Below are positions 7,985 to 17,600 of a stretch of 64,000 bases of DNA, in pieces. This DNA is from Bradyrhizobium sp. 132. GTDB lineage: Bacteria > Pseudomonadota > Alphaproteobacteria > Rhizobiales > Xanthobacteraceae. The notes below the pieces were generated by a model that did no database searches, was not told the DNA's origin, and worked only from the letters and a program-made list of their open reading frames with translations. The position numbers were made by a program, and so were the translations under genes. The stretch's first letter is position 1, and each line of letters begins with the position of its first letter. The stretch spans positions 62,001 to 126,000 of the forward strand of contig NZ_JADPKY010000097.1 of assembly GCF_023074185.1 (NCBI RefSeq). The letters run 5' to 3'.

Positions 7985-9088
7985 TCAGGGCCGCGCGATC
8001 ACCCCGCCGGTCATCGGCATCGGCACACCCGTGGTAGCCGGATAGGACAGCGGCAAGCCCTTCAAACCGCGCGCGGCGAGGAAGCCGAAGGCCTGCGCCT
8101 CGATGGCGTCGGAAGCCCAGCCGAGCGCCTCGGCGGCCTCGACAGTCGCGGACCCGACACGCTCCCGCAGCATCTGGAGCATGGTCCGGTTGCGGGCGCC
8201 GCCGCCGCAGACGATCCAGCTCCGCGGCCTTCGTGGCAGCAGGGGGATGACGCGGGCGATCGCCGCGGCGGTGAAGGCGGTCAGCGTCGCGGCGCCGTCG
8301 GCCGGCACCACCTCGCCAAGCTTCAGCGCGGCAAAGTCGTTGCGGTCGAGCGATTTCGGCGGCGGGCTTGCGAAGAACGGCAGCTCCAGCGCCCGCGCGA
8401 TCCAGGCTTCATCCACCTTGCCGAGTGCGGCGAACTTTCCTTCGGCGTCGAACGCCTGGTTCATGGTGCGGTACATGAAATCGTCGAGCAGCGCGTTGCC
8501 GGGCCCGGTATCGCAGGCCATCAGCGTATCGTTGCCGTCGATATAGGTGATGTTGGAGACGCCGCCGATATTGACCACCACGATCGGCCCCTCACGGTCC
8601 AGCGAGTTGGCGAGCGCCCGGTGATAGACCGGCACGAATGGCGCGCCCTGGCCGCCGGCCTCGACATCGGCGGCGCGGAAATCATGCATCACGGGAATAT
8701 GGATTGCCCTGGCCAGCGCCGGCGCATCGCCGATCTGCACCGTCAGCCGCTTCTCGGGGCGGTGCAGCACGGTCTGGCCGTGGAATCCGACGATGTCGAT
8801 GTCTTCCGGTTTCATCCGGTTCTGGGCGATAAACGCGGCCACGGCCTCGGCGTGCACGAGCGTCACCGCGCGCTCGGCCTCGGCCAGAATTCCCGGCCGG
8901 GCATCGCGTTGCGCCAGGTGCACGGCCTCGCTCAGCGCCTGGCGCAGCAAATTGCGCTCCGCCGGGCTATAGGGCCGGTAGCCGGACGGCCCGAACGCCT
9001 TCACTTGCTTTCCGTCGGTTTCGATCAGCGCGACATCCACCCCGTCCAGCGAGGTGCCGCTCATCAAACCAAGTGCCGTCAACATCAT
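7985..9088 (-). CDS. anmK: Anhydro-N-acetylmuramic acid kinase
   Basis: A 367-residue AnmK. This cytoplasmic kinase opens and phosphorylates 1,6-anhydro-N-acetylmuramic acid, returning murein turnover products to metabolism. Diagnostic segments are the ATP-binding GLMSGTSLDGVDVAL at the N-terminus, DIVGFHGQTVLHRP, NIGGVSNITYI, and DTGPGNALLDDFM. Length is standard. Two ATGs stand in tandem at the start; the first follows a GAGGA-type site. It is divergent from tyrS, an arrangement common in Rhizobiales. Confidence 0.96.
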   Translation of the reverse strand: MMLTALGLMSGTSLDGVDVALIETDGKQVKAFGPSGYRPYSPAERNLLRQALSEAVHLAQRDARPGILAEAERAVTLVHAEAVAAFIAQNRMKPEDIDIVGFHGQTVLHRPEKRLTVQIGDAPALARAIHIPVMHDFRAADVEAGGQGAPFVPVYHRALANSLDREGPIVVVNIGGVSNITYIDGNDTLMACDTGPGNALLDDFMYRTMNQAFDAEGKFAALGKVDEAWIARALELPFFASPPPKSLDRNDFAALKLGEVVPADGAATLTAFTAAAIARVIPLLPRRPRSWIVCGGGARNRTMLQMLRERVGSATVEAAEALGWASDAIEAQAFGFLAARGLKGLPLSYPATTGVPMPMTGGVIARP

Positions 9089-9252
9089 GGATCAGCGTCC
9101 TCAAGAGAACCCCTCCGGCATGCCGATCTTGTGCCTGAGGGACACATCTTATAATGCCACAGCCCAAAGTGGCGGGCGGCAATCGAGTTCCCAAGTAGAT
9201 CCTTAAATTGCCCCCAAAACAGTAAACCAAGAATTGTCAGGCACGCCGACAA

Positions 9253-10506
9253 ATGACTGCATTCAAATCGGATTTCCTCAATACCCTGCAGGAACGTGGA
9301 TTCATCCACCAGTGCTCCGATTTTGAGGGGCTGGACGCGCTCGCGGCCAAGGGCGAGGCGACGGCTTATGTCGGCTACGATTGCACCGCCCCCTCCCTGC
9401 ACATCGGCAACTACCTGACCATGATGATGCTGCACTGGCTGCAGCAGTCCGGCAACAAGCCGATCACGCTGATGGGCGGCGGCACCACCATGGTCGGCGA
9501 CCCCTCCGGCAAGGACGAGACGCGTGCGATCCGCACCGTCGCCGAGATCGAGGCCAACAAAGCCTCGATCCGCGGCGTGTTCGCAAAGGTGCTGCGCTAT
9601 GGCGACGGCAAGAGCGACGCCATCATGCTCGACAATGCCGAGTGGCTGACCAAGCTCAACTGGATCGAGATGCTGCGCGACGTCGGCCGGCACTTCTCGG
9701 TCAACCGTATGCTGACGATGGACTCCGTGCGGCTCCGCCTCGAGCGCGAGCAGGAGATGAGCTTCATCGAATTCAACTACATGATCTGCCAGGCTTACGA
9801 TTATGTCGAGCTCGCCAGACGCACCGGCTGCAGCTTGCAGATGGGCGGCTCGGACCAGTGGGGCAACATCATCATGGGCGTCGATCTCGGCCGCCGGATG
9901 GGCACCCACCAATTGTTCGCGCTGACGACGCCGCTGCTGACGACGGCGTCGGGCGCCAAGATGGGCAAGACCGCGCAAGGCGCGGTCTGGCTCAACGCCG
10001 ACCAGTTCTCGCCGTATGATTTCTGGCAGTACTGGCGCAACACCGAGGATGCCGACGTCGGCAAATTCCTGAAACTGTTCACAACGCTGCCGATCAGCGA
10101 GATCAGGAAGCTCGAAGCGCTCGGCGGCTCCGAGATCAACGAGGCCAAGAAGGTGCTCGCCACCGAGGCGACCGCGCTCTTGCATGGCCGCGACGCAGCG
10201 AACGAGGCGGCCGAGACCGCGCGCCGCACCTTCGAGGAAGGCGCGTTGTCCGAGAAGCTGCCGACCGTGGAAATTCCGCGCGGCGAGTTCGACGCCGGCC
10301 TCGGCGTGCTCAACGCCTTCGTCAAGGCGGGCCTCGTTGCCTCCAACGGCGAAGCACGGCGCCAGATCAAGGGTGGCGGTCTGCGCGTCAATGACGAGCC
10401 CGTCACCGACGAGAAGATGACGCTCTCAGTGGCCAACCTGACCCCGGAGGGCGTGGTCAAGCTGTCGTTCGGCAAGAAGAAGCACATCCTCATCAGGCCT
10501 GCATAG
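9253..10506 (+). CDS. tyrS: Tyrosyl-tRNA synthetase
   Basis: A 417-residue class I tyrosyl-tRNA synthetase. The HIGH-type motif is HIGN at residues 50-53, followed by the MGGGTTMVGDPSGK nucleotide region. GGSDQWGNI binds tyrosine, and the KMSKS-type loop is KMGKT near residue 236. The C-terminal 80 residues form an S4-like RNA-binding domain (ARRQIKGGGLRVN). It charges tRNA-Tyr in the cytoplasm. A stable hairpin follows 22 nt after the stop. The 164-nt gap before it is shared with divergent anmK. Confidence 0.97.
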   Translation: MTAFKSDFLNTLQERGFIHQCSDFEGLDALAAKGEATAYVGYDCTAPSLHIGNYLTMMMLHWLQQSGNKPITLMGGGTTMVGDPSGKDETRAIRTVAEIEANKASIRGVFAKVLRYGDGKSDAIMLDNAEWLTKLNWIEMLRDVGRHFSVNRMLTMDSVRLRLEREQEMSFIEFNYMICQAYDYVELARRTGCSLQMGGSDQWGNIIMGVDLGRRMGTHQLFALTTPLLTTASGAKMGKTAQGAVWLNADQFSPYDFWQYWRNTEDADVGKFLKLFTTLPISEIRKLEALGGSEINEAKKVLATEATALLHGRDAANEAAETARRTFEEGALSEKLPTVEIPRGEFDAGLGVLNAFVKAGLVASNGEARRQIKGGGLRVNDEPVTDEKMTLSVANLTPEGVVKLSFGKKKHILIRPA

Positions 10507-10528
10507 GCGTATGAGCTTTTCGCTGCTT

Positions 10529-10558
10529 GTCAGGGCGCGCCGAAGCGCGCTCCCTGAC
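10529..10558 (+). terminator. Hairpin after tyrS
   Basis: GTCAGG pairs with CCTGAC and an inner GCGCGC pairs with GCGCGC around a CGAA tetraloop, interrupted by a 2-nt bulge. There is no T-run, so it may attenuate rather than fully terminate transcription into the MFS gene 5 nt later. Confidence 0.5.
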
Positions 10559-10563
10559 TGGCA

Positions 10564-11847
10564 ATGAACCAGAACACGCCCAGGGAACGGTCCAAGGAAC
10601 AGTCCAAGCAAGCGACCAGGGAACGCGTCACAGCGACGCCGCAGGGCGTCGCGCGCACCGCGCTGGTGGTGCTCGCGCTCTGCTTCACGCTCGCCGTGCT
10701 CGGCCGCGGCCTCAGCGAAAGCTTTACCGTCTTCCTGAAGCCGATCTCGGAAAACTTCGGCTGGGATCGCGCCCAAGTCGTCTCGATCTATTCGCTGACC
10801 TGGCTCGTCAGCGGACTGACTGCACCGCTGGTCGGGCGCCTGTTCGATCATTCCGGACCGCGCATCGTCTATGCACTCGGTCTCTTGCTGCTCGGCTCGG
10901 CCTTCCTGATCGCAAGCCATGCGCAGTCGCTCTGGCAATTCCAGCTCTCGATTGGATTGTGCGTCGGCATCGGCGTCGCCTTCATCGGCAACGTGCCGAA
11001 CTCGATTCTGCTGGGCCGCTGGTTCGGCCCAAAACTGCCGACCGCGATGGCGGTCGTCTATTCGGCCATGGGTGGCGGCGTGCTGGCGCTGCTGCCGGCT
11101 TCGCAGCTTTTGATCGATCATCTCGGCTGGCGCGAAACCTACCAGCTGTTCGGCTTCGTCACGCTCGGCCTGCTGGTGCCGCTCATGCTGCTGCCATGGC
11201 GGCTGTTCGCCTCAGGCTCGCCGCACATCGCGAAGAAGACCGATCCGGATTTCGTCGATCACGGCTGGACGCTTCCGAGCGCAATGCGCCATCACGCCTT
11301 CTGGGCGCTGTTCTCGACATTCTTCTTCACTGCCGTCGGCATGTATGCGATCGCCGCGCAGATCGTGGCCTATCTGATCGATGCCGGCTTTCCGCCGCTC
11401 CAGGCCGCGACCGCCTGGGGCTTTTCCGGCGTCGTGCTGGTGTTCGGCATGCTCGGCGTCTCCGCGCTCGACGGGCTGATCGGGCGTAGGCCGTCGGTGC
11501 TGCTGAGCTACGCGATCTCGATCCTCGGCATCTTCCTGCTGTGGCTGTTGCAGTACACCCCCAACATCATTGTGCTCTCCGGTTTCGTCGTCTGCTTCGG
11601 CAGCATGATGGGCTCGCGTGGACCGCTGATCACGGCAACCGCGATGAAGATTTTTCGGGGTAAGCGTGTCGGCACCATCTTCGGCACGATCTCGATCGGC
11701 AGCGGCCTCGGTTCGGCGTTCGGCTCCTGGAGCGGCGGCCTGATCCATGACGCGACCCATGGCTACAACGCGCTGCTCGCTTTCGCACTTGCGAGCGTGG
11801 TGCTCGGGATGATCCCGTTCCTGGTCGTGCCCGCCTTGCGGCGGTAG
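10564..11847 (+). CDS. Major facilitator superfamily transporter
   Basis: A 427-residue protein with a hydrophilic N-terminal tail of about 30 residues and roughly 12 membrane helices in two halves. The loop after helix 2 contains GRLFDHSGPR, a version of the MFS DxxGRR signature. The style (ESFTVFLKPISENFGWDRAQVV, then the GSGLGSAFGSWSGG region) resembles monocarboxylate/oxalate-formate-like MFS permeases of proteobacteria. The substrate cannot be read from sequence. It follows tyrS by 57 nt and may be partly read through from it. Confidence 0.85.
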   Translation: MNQNTPRERSKEQSKQATRERVTATPQGVARTALVVLALCFTLAVLGRGLSESFTVFLKPISENFGWDRAQVVSIYSLTWLVSGLTAPLVGRLFDHSGPRIVYALGLLLLGSAFLIASHAQSLWQFQLSIGLCVGIGVAFIGNVPNSILLGRWFGPKLPTAMAVVYSAMGGGVLALLPASQLLIDHLGWRETYQLFGFVTLGLLVPLMLLPWRLFASGSPHIAKKTDPDFVDHGWTLPSAMRHHAFWALFSTFFFTAVGMYAIAAQIVAYLIDAGFPPLQAATAWGFSGVVLVFGMLGVSALDGLIGRRPSVLLSYAISILGIFLLWLLQYTPNIIVLSGFVVCFGSMMGSRGPLITATAMKIFRGKRVGTIFGTISIGSGLGSAFGSWSGGLIHDATHGYNALLAFALASVVLGMIPFLVVPALRR

Positions 11848-12065
11848 GTCTCCTCGACGTAACCTGCATCCCTCGATGTCACCGGGAAATTACGTACGAC
11901 TCACGAGGCCACGCGTGAAAAAAATTCGGCGCAGCCGGAGTGAAGCGGCAAACTGCGGTGTTTTGTCCTACATGACGAAAATGTCAGCGCGGAATCGATC
12001 CCGGGTGGCTTGCGAGGCGGAACTGAATACGTTCCAAGTCGCGCATTGGATGGAGGGACAAACCA

Positions 12066-12503
12066 ATGAACTTTGCCTATCTCAATCGCTTTCAACCGGT
12101 TCTCTTGAGCCTGTTTCGCTTCGTCACCGGCCTCTTGCTGTTCCAGTACGGGATCGCCAAACTGTTCAAGTTTCCGGTGCTGCCCTACTTCGCGAACATC
12201 CCGCCGATCATCTACGCGGCCGGTACGATCGAGCTCGTGCTTGGCGCGCTCTTGATGCTCGGCCTGTTCACCCGCCTCGCGGCATTCATTCTCTCGGGTG
12301 AAATGGCCTTCGCCTACTTCATGGGCCATATGTTCAAGGGCGAAACGCCGGTGTTCCTGCCGCTGCTCAATGGCGGCACCGCGGCGATCCTGTTCTGCTT
12401 CGCCTGCCTCTACCTCTCGGCAGCCGGCGGCGGATCGGTCAGCGTCGATGCGGCAATAGGCAAGGAAAGCGATTCGACCGGCGGCGCATTCGCACGGCGC
12501 TAA
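12066..12503 (+). CDS. DoxX family membrane protein
   Basis: A 145-residue protein with four predicted membrane helices and the DoxX-family pattern: an N-terminal RFVTGLLLFQYGIAKL helix, then the ELVLGALLMLGLFTRLAA helix pair. Family members are inner-membrane proteins linked to thiol or redox stress, but most are uncharacterised. A strong GGAGGG ribosome-binding site precedes the ATG. The 218 nt upstream contain no other gene. Confidence 0.86.
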   Translation: MNFAYLNRFQPVLLSLFRFVTGLLLFQYGIAKLFKFPVLPYFANIPPIIYAAGTIELVLGALLMLGLFTRLAAFILSGEMAFAYFMGHMFKGETPVFLPLLNGGTAAILFCFACLYLSAAGGGSVSVDAAIGKESDSTGGAFARR

Positions 12504-12529
12504 GGCTCCTAGTTATCTCGCAAGCAAGT

Positions 12530-12555
12530 CGGTACCGGCGGATTTGCCGGTGCCG
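12530..12555. terminator. Hairpin between the DoxX gene and a small minus-strand gene
   Basis: CGGTACCGGC (12530-12539) pairs with GCCGGTGCCG (12546-12555) with a single G-T wobble and a 6-nt loop. It lies between two convergent genes and could terminate either. No T-run is present. Confidence 0.45.
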
Positions 12556-12557
12556 GC

Positions 12558-12644
12558 TCAGCGCGTCCCCAGCACGTTCCAGATCAGAACGAGGGCCGCC
12601 ACGAGCAGCAAGGACATGATGATGCGGTGAACGAATCGGTTCAT
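12558..12644 (-). CDS. Predicted 28-residue single-span membrane peptide
   Basis: The minus strand from the ATG at 12644 encodes MNRFVHRIIM, then a hydrophobic stretch (SLLLVAALVLIW) and the short tail NVLGTR before TGA. A basic N-terminus followed by one membrane helix suggests a single-span inner-membrane microprotein. An AGGA element sits about 8 nt before the start. The function is unknown. Small proteins of this design are common in bradyrhizobia but are usually missed by gene callers. Expression is not proven. Confidence 0.5.
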   Translation of the reverse strand: MNRFVHRIIMSLLLVAALVLIWNVLGTR

Positions 12645-12862
12645 CGGCCGTCCTGCCAATCTCGATCACCACCAAAGTCTGAGAACGATATCCTTCCGCA
12701 AAAATACGGGTGCACGGCGATGCATGGCGTTTTGCCTGCACGCTTGCGCATAAGGTTGCGCAGCGGCTGTCCCGCAGCGGGTCGAGGCATAGCTATGTTC
12801 ATGAATGGTAAGAACTTCATGCTACTGATGCGAGCAATAACAACCATTTCGTAGAGGCTGCG

Positions 12863-14557
12863 ATGAAGCTGCTGAGCCATCTGAAGATCCGCACCAAGCT
12901 TACCAGCATGGTCTGCCTCGCGGCTCTCACAATCACGGCCATCATCGCGGTATCGGCCTTCCTCAGCAAGAGCCGCATGATGGAAGACCGGGTCCAGCAG
13001 ATGAAGACAGCGGTCGACATCCTCTACACCCTTGCCCAGTCGGTCCAGGACGACGTCACCGCCGGCAAGCTGACGCAGGCCGAAGCGAAGGCCCAGTTCC
13101 ACATGCGCGGACGGCGCATGACATTCAACGGTAACCAGGGCTACCCGGTGGTCTATAACGCCGATACCTCGATCCTGGTGAACGGCGCGAACCAGCAGCT
13201 CGAAGGCAAGATCACGGGTGCAAAGGACTCCAACGGTGTCCTCATCGCAGATGCGATCATAAGTGCCGGCAACCAGACTGCTCAGGGCGGCGTAACCTCA
13301 TATCTCTACCCCCGCCCCGGCCAGACGGAGCCCGTCCGCAAGACCGTTTTCACGCGCAAGTTTGCGCCCTGGAACGCGACGATCAGCTACGGCCTCTATG
13401 TCGACGACATCGGCGCCGACGTCCGCGCGCTGACGCTCGAGCTTGCCGGGATCGGCGTTGGCCTGATGCTGCTGATGGCGACCCTGTCCTGGCTGATCGC
13501 CCGCGACGTGCTGAGCGCGCTCGACCGCCAGAAGACCCGCATGCAGGAGATTTCCGAAGGCGCCATCGACAAGCCAGTCGAGGAAACCGGTCGCGGCGAC
13601 GAGATCGGCCGCATGGCCGAGACCCTCGAAGTGCTCAGGCAGACCGCGCTGACAGCGCGTAACCTGGAGGCCGAGCAGGTCGCCACCAAGACCCGCAGCG
13701 AGCAGGAGAAGCGCGATGCGCTGATCTCGCTTGCCGACCGGTTCGATGCCTCCGTCGGCCAGCTCGTCGGCCTGATGGCCTCGGGCTCCGGCGAACTGGA
13801 GGTCACCGCCAAGTCGATGTCATCGACCGCGGAAGGCACCAACCGCCGCGCCGCCGTGGTCGGCTCGGCCGCCACCGAAGCCAGCCAGCGCGTTCAGACG
13901 GTCGCGGCCGCCGCCGAAGAACTCTCCTCCTCCATCACCGAGATCAGCCGTCAGGTCGCGCAATCCGCCGAGGTCACCGGCCGCGCCGTGGACAGCGCAC
14001 GCCGCACCGACACCATCGTGCGCGCCCTCTCCGACGGTGCCCAGCAAATCGAGCATGTCGCCGAGCTGATCTCCAGCATCGCGGCGCAGACCAATCTGCT
14101 CGCGCTCAACGCCACCATCGAGGCCGCGCGCGCCGGTGAAGCCGGCCGCGGCTTTGCCGTCGTCGCCTCCGAGGTGAAATCGCTGGCGAGCCAGACCGCG
14201 GAAGCGACCCGCGAGATCGGTGACAAGATCGCGCAGATCCAGGGCGCGACCAAGGAGGCCGTGGACGCCATCGGCGGCATCACCGCCACCATCGAGGAAG
14301 TCAGCCGGATCGCGACCTCGATCGGGGCCGCGATCGAGGAGCAAGGCGCCGCCACCGCCGAGATCGCCCGCAGCGTTTCGCAGACCGCGGAGGCGACCCA
14401 GGAAGTCACCACCAATATCGGCGGCGTCAGCACGGCAGCGAACGAGACCGGCAATGCCGCAGGCATGGTGCTCGCAGCCGCCTCGAACCTCTCCAAGCAG
14501 GCCGAGCAGCTCTCCGGCGAAGTCGGGACGTTCCTGGCCGGCGTGCGCGCGGCGTAG
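12863..14557 (+). CDS. Methyl-accepting chemotaxis protein with single Cache sensor
   Basis: A 564-residue chemoreceptor. A membrane helix at about residues 12-34 precedes a periplasmic single-Cache domain (sCache_2 type, with a GYPVVYNAD strand). A second helix lies near 190-212. A HAMP domain follows (KTRMQEISEGAIDKPVEETGRGDEIG), then the cytoplasmic signalling domain. The hairpin tip reads QTNLLALNATIEAARAGEAGRGFAVVASEVKSL split across the canonical region at about residues 411-443. Ligands of sCache_2 receptors are often organic acids, but this one cannot be assigned. It stands alone with no che genes nearby. An AGAGG site precedes the ATG. Confidence 0.95.
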   Translation: MKLLSHLKIRTKLTSMVCLAALTITAIIAVSAFLSKSRMMEDRVQQMKTAVDILYTLAQSVQDDVTAGKLTQAEAKAQFHMRGRRMTFNGNQGYPVVYNADTSILVNGANQQLEGKITGAKDSNGVLIADAIISAGNQTAQGGVTSYLYPRPGQTEPVRKTVFTRKFAPWNATISYGLYVDDIGADVRALTLELAGIGVGLMLLMATLSWLIARDVLSALDRQKTRMQEISEGAIDKPVEETGRGDEIGRMAETLEVLRQTALTARNLEAEQVATKTRSEQEKRDALISLADRFDASVGQLVGLMASGSGELEVTAKSMSSTAEGTNRRAAVVGSAATEASQRVQTVAAAAEELSSSITEISRQVAQSAEVTGRAVDSARRTDTIVRALSDGAQQIEHVAELISSIAAQTNLLALNATIEAARAGEAGRGFAVVASEVKSLASQTAEATREIGDKIAQIQGATKEAVDAIGGITATIEEVSRIATSIGAAIEEQGAATAEIARSVSQTAEATQEVTTNIGGVSTAANETGNAAGMVLAAASNLSKQAEQLSGEVGTFLAGVRAA

Positions 14558-14610
14558 GCTGACTCGGCGGTGGCCCGACCTGATCGCACTCGGCGAATCA
14601 GCCCAGCGCG

Positions 14611-17600
14611 CTATCGCCGCGCGATGCTGCAGCCGCTCGATAGTTGACGCGGCGATCCGGTCGAACCATCGTGCGACTGCGAGGGGAATTCCTCGAACGG
14701 CGTGTTCTGCTTGCCGGTGTTGAACTCGAATATCTTGCGGAACACGCCCGGCACCATGGCCGAGACCGGATTGACGCGCATCACGGGCGCCGCCGGCGTG
14801 CCGACGACCTCGTAGGTCACGCCGATCAGTCCCTCTTTATCGCCACCACCCAGGAACAGCCCGAGTACCGGAATCTGTCCGAACATGTTGTTCAACCCGT
14901 ACATCGGCACGAAGGTGCCGCTCATACACACCTGGTTGCCGGGAAAGTCGATCGAGCCCTCGATGGTGGCGCCGACCATCGGACCCTTGACCACGCCGTC
15001 GCGGATCGTGAGCGCGCCGCTCTGCCGCGTGAACTCCGCGCGCAACGCCGTGAAGGCCACGCCGCTCTGCGCGCCGTTGGCAGCGCCCGCCGCGACGCGA
15101 TCGAGCTGTTCCATTCCCTTGACCGTGAAGTCGCGCACGTTGATCAGGCCTTCCCTTGTCGTAGGCTCTGACGTCGGCGGCTCCATCGCCACCACCATCT
15201 GGCCGCCGAAGACCTTGTTGGTGGTGTCGGTGAAGCGCAGGAAGCTGCCGGCATCGTTGGTCTGGAGATAGATCACCTCACGGTTGCCCTGGGCGCGGCC
15301 GCCGCGCAAATCGGCCGCCACGGGCGTGTCTTTTCCGATCCTGCCGCTCAGCGTGAAGGCTTTGACCGCGCCGCTGCGGCGCGACATCTTGGCGTCGACG
15401 CTGCGCATCGCCTCGCCGTTGAAACCCATGACGGCGCCGAGCTTCACGTCGATGTCGAAATCGACGTTCTTTGTCTTGCTCTTGGCATCGTCCTTGGAAT
15501 TGCCTGAGATCGCCGACTTCAGGAAGCCGCGGCCGTCGAATACGTCGCCGCGCATCGTGCCCTTGATCACGCCGTCCTGGCCTCGCTCCACCTTCAGCGA
15601 CGCCTTGTCGCCGTCGGACGGGGCGTAGGTCGGGAAGTTCGCGTTCATGAGGTCGCCGCTGGCATCGACCTCAAGCGCCCCCTTGATCGAGGCGCCGCCG
15701 CCTTCGACGACGATGTCCTCCAGACGCGTCGATTGCGCCGTCGGCACCAGCTTGAAGCTGGCCTTTCCCGATTTGCCCGGCAACTTGACCCAGCCGGGCA
15801 GGATGTTGTCGAGCCTGACCGAGGTCAGGTCGGCCTCGACGCCGAGCTTCGTCGTCTGGTCGGGCCCTCCTGCGATCTTGCCCGACAGCTTGATCGGCAG
15901 CGATCCGCTGACGGCGGGGCTCAGATCGAATCCGAGGCGCGCGCGGCCCGCATCGTCGAGCGTGGCCTGCAATTTGACGTCCGCATCGCCCTCAGCCGGC
16001 TTGCGGTAGTCGAGCGAGGCCGCCTGTCCGTTGATCTTGACGTCGCCCTTGACCTGATAGCCCTGGTTGTTCGCGACGATCTTGAGGTTGTTGGCTTCCA
16101 GCTTCTGGTTCATGACCAGCTTGTCGGCAGCAAAACCGTTGAGATCGGCGGTGACGGTATAGGTGGTGTCGGCCTTGGTCAGCTCGCCCTTGACCGGCAG
16201 GCCCAGCTGGATGTTCGCCGAGAACGTCCCTTTGCTGGTGTTGGGATCGATGGCGGTCGACGACAGATCGCTCAGGCGATCATTGGAAAGCATTTCGGCG
16301 GCCGCAGGCACTGGGCCATCGGCACGGAACCTGGTCCGCGACGGCGACGGCTTGGGAACCATATCAGGCACCTCGAACACGAAGTCGGAAATCGTGATCT
16401 TGCGGCCCGCCGGGGTATCGGCAATGCCCTGCCCGATATTCACGGTCGCGGTGCGCCCGGTCACGCGCGCCTTCAAATCGGCATCGTGCACCACCGGCAT
16501 GCCATCCACGGGGCGAACCGCGACACCGCTTGCAACGATATTGACCGACAGGCCGTCGTCGGGAATGGGTGGACCCCTGCGCGGAAGATTCTTGACCGGC
16601 GAATTGACGCCGATCTCGATGCGCTGGAGCGTGCCACGCTCGATCCGCTCGATCACCCATTCGCGCAATTCGGGAACGACAAGCGTCGGCCACATCCGCT
16701 TGAGCGCGGAGGCCGACATCGGCGTTCCCGCAAAACCCAATGTCAGCCTTGGCTCGCCCGAATAGTCGATCGCACCGGTGCCGGCGACGCCGATCTCTCC
16801 GTTGGAGATATCGGCCTGCGTCAACAGCAGCCTTTTGTGGTCGGTGTCGAAGCGGAAGCCGATCGCAATCCGGTTGAAGACCAGCGGCGGCTCGTTGTCG
16901 ATGCCGCCCAGCAGGATCGAACCGCCGCTGAAGCCGAGCTGCCAGTCATTGATGGTGCCGTTGGGCGGCTCGAGATGGGCCAGAAGGGTCAGGCGGTTCG
17001 CGCCCGACAGAATCTTGAACGGCGCGACCAACACCCGCCGGTTCGAATCCCACTCGACATTGATCTCGGCCGAGTCGATCGCCATCGGGTAGTCGGGCGT
17101 GTCGGTGTCGATGATGTTGCCCGCGCCGATCGCAATCTTGCCGCGGAAGAATGTCGGCACGCCGTCGCGGCCGAGCTCGCCCTTGAGCTCGCCGGTCAGC
17201 GGCAGGTCGGCGGTATAGGTGAGGTCCTTCACCCGCAACGCCAGCAGGATGTTGGCGGTCGAGACCTTGTCGGCGCGGATGTCGACCGAGCGCACGCCAT
17301 TCTCGGCGGGGCCGATCGTGGCACGCAGCGACCACGGACGCGCGCCCTCCTCGCCGAGGCTGAGCGCGACGCCGCCACGGCTCGGCCGGCGCAGGCTGAG
17401 CGTGATGTTCTCAAACGTCCATTTGCTGCCGCGCTGCTGATCGTCAACGACCAGATTGCCGTTCTTCAGGCCGATCTCGTTGAGGTTCTGGCCGTCGAGG
17501 CCGGTCATGCTCAGACTGTCGAGCCAGTCGAGACCCTGAAGAATCCCACTCGGGGGCGTGGCCTGGGCGGCGGCTTGCGATGCGTCCGGGCTCGCAGGCA

